Source of the DNA: Gammaproteobacteria bacterium
GTDB taxonomy: Bacteria; Pseudomonadota; Gammaproteobacteria; DSM-16500
NCBI GenBank assembly: GCA_019634835.1
Contig: JAHCAO010000004.1
Location: 62,001 to 126,000, forward strand
DNA: 64,000 nt
Direction: 5' to 3'
Shown: positions 1 to 8,416 of the stretch, piece by piece
Layout: the number at the start of each line of letters is the position of its first letter
How positions within the stretch are numbered: position 1 is the stretch's first letter
The notes under the pieces: model-generated
Database searches by the model: none
The model's input: only the letters and a program-made list of their open reading frames with translations
What the model was told of the DNA's origin: nothing
Program-made: the position numbers and the translations under genes

Positions 1-2
1 AA

Positions 3-854
3 ATAGTCAAAGGCAGTCAATACCACCGCGTTGAACAATGCGAAGATGGCGTGATTGAAGTCGAGTTTCAGGGCTACGATGAAAAGCCGGTAAAGCATGA
101 AGCTTGGCCTAAAGGGAAGAGTTTTCTGCTTGATGCCTACCTCGTGCGAACATGGCCAAACAACATCAATTATCCTGCTGTCAAAAATGCAATCTGCCGT
201 GCGGTAGGGATTTTTCCTTTTGATCCAGCATACGATGCTACGCACATAAAAATGGTGACTACCGCGCGAGAGCCTTGCCAAGCGGTAGAAGTTTCTTCTG
301 AGAGTCCCCAGGCACTACGAGAAAATTACGCCAATCTGTTCCCTCAGAAGAAACCTGTTCTAAGTGAATCTGAAGGAGCCGCACTGGATCGATTGCTGTT
401 GCAAGTGTATTTTTGTCTGAAACAGATACTGGAAGCATGCGGGCAGCAAGATGTGATTCCTGGTAAACCTTCTGGCACAGAGGGAAAAGTGAATGAAAAA
501 TTTCATGAAATTATGGGCTATTACCATCAGCTACGAGGGTATGTGCATGAAACATTCTGTCCGAAGACACATAAAATCATGGAAACAGAAAAACCCAGAT
601 ATTCCTTGTCTAAATTGATCATGGGAATGGAGTCAGGGATACAAGAGTTTGTTGATGCGCTAATGGAATGGGAAAGGGTAGAAAAACATGAGCCTATCTC
701 ATTGACTGGACTCACCTCTTCTTTGCAGCAGGCAAACCAATATTTGCTAAAACTCGAGCTGGATACCGTTTGCAGCGAAACGGTACATGCTACCGAACAA
801 TTATTAGAAAATTCTCACCACGATTCAACGCTTGATCCATCGAGTCGCCTATAG
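3..854 (+). CDS. Hypothetical protein, 5' end outside the window
   Basis: The reading frame is open from the left edge, so the gene is cut by the window. A GTG at 51 is the first internal start candidate, but the codons before it contain no stop and read as coding. At least 284 codons are present. No signal peptide or membrane segment is visible. The N-terminal part is rich in aromatic residues (VRTWPNNINYP, GIFPFDPAYD); the C-terminal half is helical and charged, with several Cys. I do not recognise the family. It is followed by about 390 bp holding only an element remnant and the feo promoter region. A host-interaction protein is possible in this group of bacteria, but nothing in the visible part proves it. 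Confidence 0.6.
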   Translation: MVKGSQYHRVEQCEDGVIEVEFQGYDEKPVKHEAWPKGKSFLLDAYLVRTWPNNINYPAVKNAICRAVGIFPFDPAYDATHIKMVTTAREPCQAVEVSSESPQALRENYANLFPQKKPVLSESEGAALDRLLLQVYFCLKQILEACGQQDVIPGKPSGTEGKVNEKFHEIMGYYHQLRGYVHETFCPKTHKIMETEKPRYSLSKLIMGMESGIQEFVDALMEWERVEKHEPISLTGLTSSLQQANQYLLKLELDTVCSETVHATEQLLENSHHDSTLDPSSRL

Positions 855-1030
855 CTAGTCAGTTAGCAAAAAACTCCTTACAAAAACCCTTTCACGAAAT
901 GGGTTGATTGATGAGAGATTACAGCAGGTGTTAGCTATGTGAAATCGGTATTAGGGTATCAATAAATTTTATGCGACTAAAAAAAGTTACAATCTTGTTA
1001 ATAATCCTCTATTTTTTACTTATCACAAAA

Positions 1031-1168
1031 CGTGAAAAACTACTCGATAGATGGGTTGAAATTACAGCCTGTATTCCTTCGTTTGCTTTCCTCTTAACGA
1101 GCCTATGGCTTCGACATCGCAGCGCTTTCATTTTTTTGGCCCTATGACTGCCCCAGTGAACTTGTTAA
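1031..1168 (+). mobile_element. Family A element, 3' part only
   Basis: This stretch matches the distal two thirds of the 216-bp family A element seen complete at 27886, 34658 and 63566. It includes the AGCCT..CTTCGACATCGCAG block and the T-rich TTTTTTTGG segment, and ends in a degraded inverted terminus. The left terminus is missing and no target duplication can be defined. It lies directly upstream of the feo Fur box. The rest of the 855-1246 gap shows no gene. Confidence 0.75.
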
Positions 1169-1192
1169 ACGAGAATAATTCTCATTTGTATT
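1169..1192 (+). promoter_or_regulatory. Putative Fur box of the feo operon
   Basis: GAGAATAATTCTCATTTG matches the 19-bp Fur consensus (GATAATGATAATCATTATC) at 12 positions. It lies 55-75 bp upstream of the likely feoA start. Fe2+-Fur repression of feo is established in gammaproteobacteria; here it is inferred from the site and the gene function. Confidence 0.6.
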
Positions 1193-1246
1193 GACAGGGT
1201 GGGGAAATCCAGTAATACTTGTTTTTTTCCATCCAGGCTGGTCACC

Positions 1247-1474
1247 ATGCAAGTCAAAGAATTAACAGTGGGGCACAGAGTCAGAATTGTTTCTTTATTG
1301 GCAGGTCATCCCATGTACCGCCAACGACTGATTGCGATGGGGCTGATCCCGGGCACAGAGTTTGTGGTATCACGCATGGCGCCATTAGGGGATCCCATTG
1401 AGATTTTAGTCCGTGGATTTGCTTTAAGCCTGAGAAAAAACGAAGCTAGTTTGTTGCAAATCGAGGAAGTATAA
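1247..1474 (+). CDS. feoA: Ferrous iron transport protein FeoA
   Basis: This 75-residue SH3-like cytoplasmic protein is the accessory subunit of the Feo ferrous iron importer. The sequence has the family hallmarks MGLIPGTEFVVSRMAPLGDP and a final strand ending LRKNEASLLQIEEV. A GTG at 1199 would add 16 residues that do not fit FeoA, so the ATG at 1247 is preferred; no strong Shine-Dalgarno precedes it. feoB starts 2 nt after the feoA stop, so the two are co-transcribed, presumably under the Fur box upstream. Confidence 0.93.
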   Translation: MQVKELTVGHRVRIVSLLAGHPMYRQRLIAMGLIPGTEFVVSRMAPLGDPIEILVRGFALSLRKNEASLLQIEEV

Positions 1475-1476
1475 CG

Positions 1477-3867
1477 ATGCAATCATGCTGTCCATCCTCT
1501 TCTTTTTGTAGTGCTGATGCTACAGGAACGCAACGCGCTTCATGCTCTATCATGCTGGTAGGCAATCCCAATTGCGGTAAAACCACGTTATTTAATGCAT
1601 TGACAGGAACGCATCAGCGTGTAGGTAATTGGCCAGGTGTTACGGTTGAGCGTAAAAGCGGCTATTTTTCTTATTCAGGTACCCTGGTGGAAGTGACAGA
1701 TTTACCAGGTATTTATTCACTGGCGCTTGTTTCAGATACGGTAGCAGTAGATGAACAAATCGCTGTGGAATGTATTACTAACAAGAAAACTGACTTGATT
1801 CTTAATATTGTGGATGCTAGCAATCTGGAGCGCCATCTTTATCTCACCACTCAGTTAATAGAAATGGGCATACCGATTATTTTGGCCCTGAATATGATGG
1901 ATGTGGCACATTCGCGGCAAATACACATTGATATAAAAAAATTGGCAGAGGAATTAGGATGTCCGGTAGTGGCATTATCAGCTAATAAAGGTAGTGGTAT
2001 TACCGAATTAAAACGGGTCATGGTGAGCGAGGATCATTTTCAAAAACTGTTGATGGTACCTTATCCCCCTGTTGTACAAGAGGCAATCCATCACATAAAC
2101 AATGTGATGATCAGCGATAAAACATTCGTTGTGTATGATGTGAGACATCCAGGTGATCATCGTGGAATTGCAGCGCGGTTGCTGGAAGAAGATGTTAATG
2201 CTCGTCGCTTGGTATCAGATGAAACGATAAAGCAAGTGCAAAAACAGCAAGATCATATTCATCAAACCATGAATGAAGAAGCTGACATTTTGATTGCAGA
2301 TGCGCGCTATCGTTACATACAGCAACTCATTCAACAATGCGTATCGCATTCAACTATGCTAAAAACCACGTGGAGTACCCGCATCGATAACTTGGTATTA
2401 AACCGCCTATTGGGCATACCTATTTTTCTTGGCATCATGTATTTACTGTTTGTGTTTTCCATTAATGTAGGTGGTGCTTTTCAAGATTTTTTTGATATCA
2501 GCAGCCAAACCATTTTTGTAGATGGGCTTGCTGCTGGGCTAGAAAAAATAGGCGCGCCTACTTGGTTGACGGCATTATTAGCGAGCGGTATTGGCAAAGG
2601 TATTAATACTACGGTTACTTTTATCCCTGTCATTGGCTCTATGTTCTTATTTCTCGCTTTGCTGGAAGATTCAGGTTACATGGCGCGAGCCGCTTTTGTC
2701 ATTGATCGTTGTATGCGTCTCTTGGGATTGCCAGGCAAAGCATTTGTGCCGATGATTGTGGGTTTCGGTTGCAACGTGCCAGCTATCATGGGGGCGCGTA
2801 CTTTAGAAAATAAATGTGACCGTATTCTCACTATCATGATGACACCGTTTATGTCATGCGGTGCGCGATTGGCGATTTTCGCTGTGTTTACCACTGCGTT
2901 CTTTCCTCATGGTGGGCAAAACATTGTGTTCATACTTTATGTCATTGGTATTCTCATGGCAGTATTGACCGGGTTTTTACTACGTCAAACTGTACTAAAA
3001 GGCGAACCATCACCACTCATCATGGAGCTACCGCCTTATCATATTCCACATATGAGAACACTCCTGTTGCATGCATGGCAGCGTCTTAAAAGCTTCGTCT
3101 ATCGTGCTGGACGGTTGATTGTACCGATTTGCGTACTAATCGGCGCCTTAAATGCACTCAATGTGGATGGAACAATCAACACCGGCGATGGCGATGCACA
3201 TTCGCTGCTTTCATTGGTCGGGCAATGGGCCACTCCTCTTTTTGCTCCGATGGGAATCAAGCCAGACAATTGGCCTGCTACCGTGGGTTTAGCGACCGGT
3301 GTGTTAGCAAAAGAAGTGGTAGTGGGTACGCTAAATACGTTGTACTCACAAGTAGGGCATTTTGCCGATGCAGCCAGTCAAGTAGGTGAGTTTCAGTTAT
3401 GGACAGGGTTATCACAAGCATTACAATCTATCCCGCAAAATTTAAGCCAAATCAGTAGCGTATTTAGTAATCCCGTATTAGCACAAGCACCCATCAGTGC
3501 GGTCAACCAAAGTGTATATGGATTGATGTATCAAAAATTTGATGGGCAAATCGGTGCGTTTGCTTATCTCTTGTTTGTACTTTTATATTTTCCCTGTATT
3601 TCCACCATGGCAGTCATGATGCGTGAATTACACCGTGGTTGGTCAGTGTTTTCTGGTATTTGGATGACAGGTGTGGCTTATGGGACTGCAGTCACTTTTT
3701 ATCAAGCCGCAACCTGGTCGCGACACCCCTTGTCATCGTCCATTTGGATCCTGGTCATCCTTGGTTTATTTTGCAGTGTAGTGATGTGGGCCCGCTGGTA
3801 TGTGAGGCGGAATGAATACACGGTGGTACCTAGGATGAGTGAAGCGCGGCCAGGAGAAGCGGTATGA
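1477..3867 (+). CDS. feoB: Ferrous iron transporter FeoB
   Basis: FeoB is the inner-membrane Fe2+ permease with an N-terminal G domain. At 796 residues it has the usual length. The G-domain motifs are all visible: P-loop GNPNCGKTTLF (29-39), DLPGIYSL (about 75-82), NMMD (about 139) and SANKGSG (about 166). A long hydrophobic C-terminal half follows, with the Gate motif regions GFGCNVPAIMGARTLE and PFMSCGARLAIFA. The N-terminus has extra cysteines (C4, C5, C11), which is a little unusual. The end overlaps feoC by 4 nt (ATGA), indicating translational coupling. Confidence 0.97.
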   Translation: MQSCCPSSSFCSADATGTQRASCSIMLVGNPNCGKTTLFNALTGTHQRVGNWPGVTVERKSGYFSYSGTLVEVTDLPGIYSLALVSDTVAVDEQIAVECITNKKTDLILNIVDASNLERHLYLTTQLIEMGIPIILALNMMDVAHSRQIHIDIKKLAEELGCPVVALSANKGSGITELKRVMVSEDHFQKLLMVPYPPVVQEAIHHINNVMISDKTFVVYDVRHPGDHRGIAARLLEEDVNARRLVSDETIKQVQKQQDHIHQTMNEEADILIADARYRYIQQLIQQCVSHSTMLKTTWSTRIDNLVLNRLLGIPIFLGIMYLLFVFSINVGGAFQDFFDISSQTIFVDGLAAGLEKIGAPTWLTALLASGIGKGINTTVTFIPVIGSMFLFLALLEDSGYMARAAFVIDRCMRLLGLPGKAFVPMIVGFGCNVPAIMGARTLENKCDRILTIMMTPFMSCGARLAIFAVFTTAFFPHGGQNIVFILYVIGILMAVLTGFLLRQTVLKGEPSPLIMELPPYHIPHMRTLLLHAWQRLKSFVYRAGRLIVPICVLIGALNALNVDGTINTGDGDAHSLLSLVGQWATPLFAPMGIKPDNWPATVGLATGVLAKEVVVGTLNTLYSQVGHFADAASQVGEFQLWTGLSQALQSIPQNLSQISSVFSNPVLAQAPISAVNQSVYGLMYQKFDGQIGAFAYLLFVLLYFPCISTMAVMMRELHRGWSVFSGIWMTGVAYGTAVTFYQAATWSRHPLSSSIWILVILGLFCSVVMWARWYVRRNEYTVVPRMSEARPGEAV

Positions 3868-4109
3868 GCCTACTGGATATCAAACAACACATGGTGACAG
3901 TGAAAATGGCAAGTTTAAGCAGCTTATGCCGTTTGTTTAATGCCGATCCCGATACACTGCGTTGTATGTTGCAACATTGGGTGCGTAAAGGGAAAATCCG
4001 CCAATGCGTCAAAAAGCCTGCTTGTGGCAGCACTTGTTTTCAATGTCCTAGTTTAACCACAGAATTTTATGAATGGGTAGACGGGACGAGAGAGATTGTT
4101 ATACTGTAA
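3864..4109 (+). CDS. feoC: FeoC-like winged-helix Fe-S protein
   Basis: This is an 81-residue protein with an N-terminal winged-helix pattern (LDIKQHMVTVKMASLSSLCR) and a cluster of four cysteines (C48, C54, C58, C61; CGSTCFQC). That is the FeoC plan, a small Fe-S regulator or stabiliser of FeoB. The start overlaps the feoB stop. The stop codon lies inside a 9-bp target duplication of the palindromic element that follows, so the original 3' end was split by an insertion. Confidence 0.85.
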   Translation: MSLLDIKQHMVTVKMASLSSLCRLFNADPDTLRCMLQHWVRKGKIRQCVKKPACGSTCFQCPSLTTEFYEWVDGTREIVIL

Positions 4110-4220
4110 ACAGGAATTTCGCTGGAACTATCACAATATTGTTTTTAGGCAACTGGATGGCGTGTTGGAAGCTAAAAAAACAATATTGTGATAGTTCCAG
4201 CGAAATTCCCGTACTGTAAA
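4102..4220. mobile_element. Family F palindromic element F1 with 9-bp target duplication
   Basis: The element (4111-4211) has arms that are perfectly complementary over 34 bp (4113-4146 and 4176-4209), separated by a short core. It is flanked on both sides by the same 9 bp, TACTGTAAA (4102-4110 and 4212-4220), which identifies it as an insertion. The left duplication contains the feoC stop. The core, read in reverse, matches the second family member at 32313-32442 (CCAACACGCCATCC), but the inner hairpins seen there have been lost. Its long stem could also act as a transcription stop for feo. Confidence 0.85.
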
Positions 4221-4251
4221 TATCTAGTGAAAATGGAAGGTAACGATCCCA

Positions 4252-5076
4252 ATGGCCGAACCCGTTTTACTGAAACCTATTCCCTCTCAAATGGTAAATG
4301 AATTGGCCTCATACGGGCCTTTTGATATCAAAGATTTTATTCAATCGCCAGAGGGCGATGATTTACAGTTTCATGCAGAATTAAAAGATGGACAAGCTTT
4401 GCCTAAAGGCATGATCTTGACTGGAGATGGTGTGTTGACAGGTATCCCAGCCAAAGATACCCAAGGGATATACGAAATTGTGGTGCATGCCAAAAACGAT
4501 GCTGGTGCGATCCAGACGACTTTTGTCATGACCATTAAGCCGAGTCTGGCGAACAATGAAGCAGATTATGTAGATAAATTGAAGTCGCAAGTGTGGGAAG
4601 CATTGCAGCAGCAATTGCCTCTGCCTAATTTAGGTTCATTGTTAGAATTGCCGATCACTCAACTAGATATTTATTATTTGCTAGAACGGTGGGGCACTTT
4701 GACCATATGGGATGCGTTTAATTTAGATCCCCCCAGCGAAAAAAAGTTATTGACCTTGAAAGGGGTCAGCGAGCACTACCATGTCTATGACCGAGGGTCT
4801 AGCTTGATTATGTGTCCTAAGGATTTGTTTTCCCATGAGCGCTCCATTCAAGATGGAATACAAACAGTGAGAGCACTAGCACGTGAAGTCTATGATCGGG
4901 ATTGGACAATCGAAATGGCAGGATTGGACAAGTGGACCCATGCCGCATGGGTGGAACTCCAATATTTGGGAGACCAACATGGAAAACGTATAGAAATCAT
5001 CAACTATACGCCTACGGCAGAAGAGATGAAGGCTTATACAGCAAGAGCAAGTTCCAATACGATGGTGCCAGAATGA
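4252..5076 (+). CDS. Hypothetical protein with N-terminal Ig-like (He_PIG-type) domain
   Basis: This 274-residue protein has no signal peptide. Residues about 5-100 (LPKGMILTGDGVLTGIP, GIYEIVVHAKNDAGA) read like the putative Ig / cadherin-like fold known as He_PIG. The rest is a mixed alpha/beta region I cannot assign. The ATG has an upstream AAGGTAAC ribosome site. It may be co-transcribed with the coiled-coil gene 110 bp downstream. An intracellular Ig-like domain without export signals is odd in a bacterium, so a secreted or effector role is conceivable but unproven. Confidence 0.75.
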   Translation: MAEPVLLKPIPSQMVNELASYGPFDIKDFIQSPEGDDLQFHAELKDGQALPKGMILTGDGVLTGIPAKDTQGIYEIVVHAKNDAGAIQTTFVMTIKPSLANNEADYVDKLKSQVWEALQQQLPLPNLGSLLELPITQLDIYYLLERWGTLTIWDAFNLDPPSEKKLLTLKGVSEHYHVYDRGSSLIMCPKDLFSHERSIQDGIQTVRALAREVYDRDWTIEMAGLDKWTHAAWVELQYLGDQHGKRIEIINYTPTAEEMKAYTARASSNTMVPE

Positions 5077-5186
5077 CCCTAGGATGATAAGGAAACCGTA
5101 AGTAATTTCATTTATAATTAGATGATAGATAAATCTTAACTAATTCGTAACCAATTGAATAAAAATTATTTTTAGAGGGTAACAGT

Positions 5187-6593
5187 ATGATGTCCGGAGG
5201 GCGACCAACCCAAGCCCAGCCAAAAACAGAAGAAGATAAACGTAGAGAAGAGCAGCGTCAATGGAATGCTTATATCTCGGCTGAGCTTTATGATAAAACA
5301 GCTCAGTTTAAAAGAGAGTGGTGGTATCGTGTAGATGCGCCGGAGGATATGGATGATGAGCTAGGGGGGCCAGCTAAACTAATGTCAGTAGACCAAAAGC
5401 TGGTATTTGAAGCTGGTGTGTATAAATACACCAAAAACAAAAAGGATGAACCAACAGAAGATTTTAATATACGTGTGGACGAAAATGGCCAAGTGTATCC
5501 TGTTCCACGCAAGTTTAGTAAACGTTCAATTTTAGCGACAATGGATTTTTTGGGGGTTCAAGGAGCAACGGAAATTTCTGTGAAGATGGAAGCCGGTCTT
5601 GACACTCCAGAATGGATAATTCAACGTCAAAAGCGCCAACTTTGGCAAATGATAAACCATGCAAAAGAGAAAGATTTGGTGCTTAATGTAGAAGATGCAA
5701 AAGGTGTCATAGATCAACTCCCACCTAAAGAGCAAGATAAGATTTATAAAGCAGTTGAGTCGCTCAAGATCAACCGAGAGCAGGTCAATATGATGATAGG
5801 TGCAGCACATATAGGTAAGTTTGATAGTATGGCTGAAGAGTTTAATCAAGCTGGCGGACTTGATGTGCGAACGAAATCACTTCCATTAGATCAGAAAAAA
5901 GATGATGTGCTAAATCAAGCTGGTAGCCCACGTACTCTTGATAGTATAGAAAAAGTAGTGGAAAACTTGGAGAAACGACTAGCCCATGCCAAAGTGGTGG
6001 TGTCTGATTTAAAAGAAGGGATGAATGCGCAAAAAAAATTGTTGAATAACCCTGGTAAGGTGCGCGAGGTTGCTGCGTCGAAACATAATGGTAAATATAA
6101 AGATAAGTATAAAGATGACGCTGCAGTGATTGATGACATGGAAAAACGTCATGATGAAAGTAAACAGAATAAAGAAGAGCTTTTGACTGCATTAGATCGT
6201 GAAATTTTTGATATTGATGATCGTCAGTTAATTTTCAGAGAAGAGCTAACGCAGTTAAAACAGGGGCTTGAAAGAAAATTAAACGATTTAGATAGACGGT
6301 TAGGTCAGCAGCAGCCTCCTCTTTCCCCTGATCAACAGAAACAAACTCAAAAAGAAAAAGACGAATGCGTTAAAGAAATAACTAAGGCTGATGAAATGCT
6401 CAAGAAATTAGATGCAGTTCAAGCAGCAGTGGGGATAGAGAGGCCGCAAGGGGGCGGAATCAGAAGAAAAGACAAGGGCCTTGCTAAAGCGGTTAATAAG
6501 GTACAAGGTAAACATAGAGGGATGGGAGCGGAGATCGAAGAAGCAAGAGACCGTGTACAGGTAAGAGCAGAGGCGACTAGGAATAGACATTAA
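5187..6593 (+). CDS. Hypothetical charged coiled-coil protein
   Basis: This 468-residue, very polar protein has a GAGGGTAAC ribosome site before ATG 5187. It has no signal peptide or membrane helix. Residues about 250-420 show heptad-like Lys/Glu/Leu runs (IEKVVENLEKRLAHAKVVV, ELTQLKQGLERKLNDLDRRL) typical of coiled coils. The C-terminus is basic and short-helical (GAEIEEARDRVQVRAEATRN). No family is recognised. Such lysine/glutamate-rich soluble proteins are common among Dot/Icm substrates in Legionellales, but that is only an analogy. Confidence 0.75.
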   Translation: MMSGGRPTQAQPKTEEDKRREEQRQWNAYISAELYDKTAQFKREWWYRVDAPEDMDDELGGPAKLMSVDQKLVFEAGVYKYTKNKKDEPTEDFNIRVDENGQVYPVPRKFSKRSILATMDFLGVQGATEISVKMEAGLDTPEWIIQRQKRQLWQMINHAKEKDLVLNVEDAKGVIDQLPPKEQDKIYKAVESLKINREQVNMMIGAAHIGKFDSMAEEFNQAGGLDVRTKSLPLDQKKDDVLNQAGSPRTLDSIEKVVENLEKRLAHAKVVVSDLKEGMNAQKKLLNNPGKVREVAASKHNGKYKDKYKDDAAVIDDMEKRHDESKQNKEELLTALDREIFDIDDRQLIFREELTQLKQGLERKLNDLDRRLGQQQPPLSPDQQKQTQKEKDECVKEITKADEMLKKLDAVQAAVGIERPQGGGIRRKDKGLAKAVNKVQGKHRGMGAEIEEARDRVQVRAEATRNRH

Positions 6594-6688
6594 TTGAAAA
6601 TATTGCTTGCTGCTACCTATTTATATTGCCCAATGTAGAGCTACATTTCTTGAATTTAATTACAGTGCTTCAACTGTATCTTTTCCAA

Positions 6689-6731
6689 CGATTCGTATAA
6701 AATCAGCAGCTTCTTAATTTTATACGGATCG
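6689..6731 (+). promoter_or_regulatory. Inverted repeat immediately upstream of the tpiA start
   Basis: CGATTCGTATAAAAT (6689-6703) pairs with ATTTTATACGGATCG (6717-6731), 15 bp with one G-T type mismatch and a 13-nt loop. It ends 4 nt before the GTG start of tpiA, where a ribosome site would normally lie. It may be an operator (both arms contain a TATAAAAT / ATTTTATA core) or an mRNA hairpin affecting initiation. Confidence 0.55.
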
Positions 6732-6735
6732 TGTT

Positions 6736-7488
6736 GTGCGCAAACCACTTATCGCAGGTAATTGGAAAATGCATGGTTCATTGGACCAGGCCAAGATGCT
6801 GGCGTATGGTATTCAGCAAGGCGCCAGTCTCTATCCCAATATAGATATCTTACTTTTACCATCATTTGTTCATCTTCCTATTGTTCGTGAAACTCTTTCC
6901 TATTCTCCTATCTTATATGGAGCGCAAAATCTGTATCTGGGTGCTCAAGGTGCATTTACCGGTGAAGTGTCGGGAGCGATGTTAAAAGACCTGGGATGCC
7001 AATTTGTATTGGTGGGTCATTCGGAGCGACGGGCCATTTTTCATGAAGATCTTGCGTTAATTGCAGCAAAATTTAATGCTGTGGTTGAGGCAGGATTAAT
7101 ACCTATACTGTGTGTTGGGGAAACACGAGAACAGCGCGAAAGTGGCGAGACAGAGGAAGTCATACGTGAGCAACTAGAGTCAGTCATATCATCTTCAGGC
7201 ATAGAAGTGTTTCGTCATGCTGTGATTGCTTACGAGCCAGTATGGGCAATTGGCACTGGGTTGACAGCTACACCAGAACAAGCGCAAGCTGTGCACGCAT
7301 TCATCCGCCATCTGGTGATAAAAAATAATGTTGATATAGGGAAAACAATTCGTATACTGTACGGCGGCAGTATGAAGGCTGAGAATGCGGCTTCTTTGCT
7401 AGCGATGCCAGATATTGATGGGGGACTGGTGGGAGGCGCATCTTTAGAAGTGAATCATTTTTTGGCGATATGTGCTGCGACAAAATAG
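6736..7488 (+). CDS. tpiA: Triosephosphate isomerase
   Basis: TpiA interconverts dihydroxyacetone phosphate and glyceraldehyde 3-phosphate in glycolysis and gluconeogenesis. The 250-residue length is standard. Catalytic residues are all present: N9 and K11 in GNWKMHGS, H95 in VGHSERR and E167 in AYEPVWAIGTG; the phosphate-binding GGSMKAENA and GGLVGGASL loops are at the end. The start is a GTG with no clear Shine-Dalgarno, directly after a hairpin. secG follows after 18 bp; tpiA-secG-tRNA-Leu-nuo is an arrangement I know from Coxiella. Confidence 0.97.
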   Translation: MRKPLIAGNWKMHGSLDQAKMLAYGIQQGASLYPNIDILLLPSFVHLPIVRETLSYSPILYGAQNLYLGAQGAFTGEVSGAMLKDLGCQFVLVGHSERRAIFHEDLALIAAKFNAVVEAGLIPILCVGETREQRESGETEEVIREQLESVISSSGIEVFRHAVIAYEPVWAIGTGLTATPEQAQAVHAFIRHLVIKNNVDIGKTIRILYGGSMKAENAASLLAMPDIDGGLVGGASLEVNHFLAICAATK

Positions 7489-7506
7489 TTTTTGAGGAAA
7501 TAGCGA

Positions 7507-7860
7507 ATGTATCAATTGATTTTGTTAATACATGTGTTTGCTGCCATTTGCATTGTTGCTTTGGTATTGGTGCAACAAGGTAAGGGCGCGGCGATGGGGG
7601 CGGCATTCGGTAGCGGGGCGTCGCAGACTATCTTTGGTAGTCGTGGCTCGGGTTCTTTCCTTTTTAGGTTAACGATTGGCTTGGCGGCAGTATTTTTTGC
7701 TACTAGTATTGAGCTGAATTCTGTGGTTATGCATGCGTATAAACAGGAAAAAGAAATGGTCTTACCTTTTGTTCCTGCGCAGAAATCTCAAACTACTGCT
7801 CCTGCACAAAGTGGATCTCAGTCTCCTGTATTACCAGGAGAAATTCCAACAAGAAAATAA
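7507..7860 (+). CDS. secG: Preprotein translocase subunit SecG
   Basis: SecG is the small SecYEG translocon subunit of the inner membrane. It has 117 residues with two transmembrane helices (residues about 3-23 and 52-75) separated by the conserved GKGAAMGAAFGSGASQTIFG loop. The hydrophilic tail is Ser/Pro/Gln-rich. The start has a TGAGGAAATAG ribosome site. It is placed between tpiA and a tRNA-Leu gene. Confidence 0.95.
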   Translation: MYQLILLIHVFAAICIVALVLVQQGKGAAMGAAFGSGASQTIFGSRGSGSFLFRLTIGLAAVFFATSIELNSVVMHAYKQEKEMVLPFVPAQKSQTTAPAQSGSQSPVLPGEIPTRK

Positions 7861-7899
7861 GATAAAAAAATTAATTCTTCAGGTTAAGAGTTTGAAGAA

Positions 7900-7981
7900 G
7901 CCGACGTGGTGGAATTGGTAGACACGCTACCTTGAGGTGGTAGTGGCGTAAGCTGTGACGGTTCGAGTCCGTCCGTCGGCA
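7900..7981 (+). tRNA. tRNA-Leu (anticodon GAG)
   Basis: The acceptor strands GCCGACG (7900-7906) and CGTCGGC (7974-7980) pair perfectly. The anticodon stem CTACC / GGTAG encloses the loop TTGAGGT with anticodon GAG at 7934-7936. A long variable arm (GGCGTAAGCTGT region) marks a class II tRNA, and GGTTCGAGTCC is the T loop. The discriminator base is A at 7981. CCA is not encoded. It reads CUC and CUU codons and sits between secG and nuoA. Confidence 0.96.
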
Positions 7982-8016
7982 TTGAATGTACAGTCTGCTA
8001 TTCTAAAATATTCGTG

Positions 8017-8022
8017 TATAAT
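8017..8022 (+). promoter_or_regulatory. Possible -10 box of the nuo operon
   Basis: TATAAT lies 38 bp upstream of nuoA in the gap after the tRNA. The -35 position (TCTGCT) is poor, so this is a weak prediction; the operon could also be read from upstream. Confidence 0.35.
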
Positions 8023-8059
8023 AACTCGGCGCACTAACGATTGAAGTAAGGAGAGTGGA

Positions 8060-8416
8060 TTGCTGCAGAATTACTTACCAGTATTCATTTTTATGATTAT
8101 CGGCGTAGGGGTAGGCGTGATTGCACCTACGTTAGGATACCTTCTGGGCCCTAGTCGCCCTAATTCTGAAAAACTTTCTGCTTATGAGTGCGGCTTTGAA
8201 GCATTTAATGATGCTCGTGCTCCCTTTGATGTCCGTTATTATCTTGTCGCAATTTTATTCATTATCTTTGACTTGGAAACAGCGTTTTTAGTCCCCTGGG
8301 CGGTGGTATTTCGTGAGCTTGGCTGGACTGGAATGATTGTGATGGGAATTTTCTTGGGGTTACTGACCGTTGGGTTTATTTATGAGTGGAAAAAAGGAGC
8401 CCTGGAATGGGAGTAG
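8060..8416 (+). CDS. nuoA: NADH-quinone oxidoreductase subunit A
   Basis: NuoA is a membrane subunit of complex I at the junction with the hydrophilic arm. It has 118 residues and three transmembrane helices, with the conserved loop [20 protein letters not shown] (about 39-58) and [11 protein letters not shown]. The start is a rare TTG, supported by a strong AAGGAG six bases upstream. It overlaps nuoB and opens the nuo operon, in which genes overlap or lie only a few bases apart except at nuoB/nuoC and nuoF/nuoG. Confidence 0.95.
   Translation: MLQNYLPVFIFMIIGVGVGVIAPTLGYLLGPSRPNSEKLSAYECGFEAFNDARAPFDVRYYLVAILFIIFDLETAFLVPWAVVFRELGWTGMIVMGIFLGLLTVGFIYEWKKGALEWE

Noticed and set aside
5532-6192. 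Reverse-strand frames of 105, 116 and 74 codons inside the coiled-coil gene
   Set aside because: They are antisense shadows of a Lys/Glu-rich coding region, rich in Leu, Phe and Ser as expected from the complement; no start signals.
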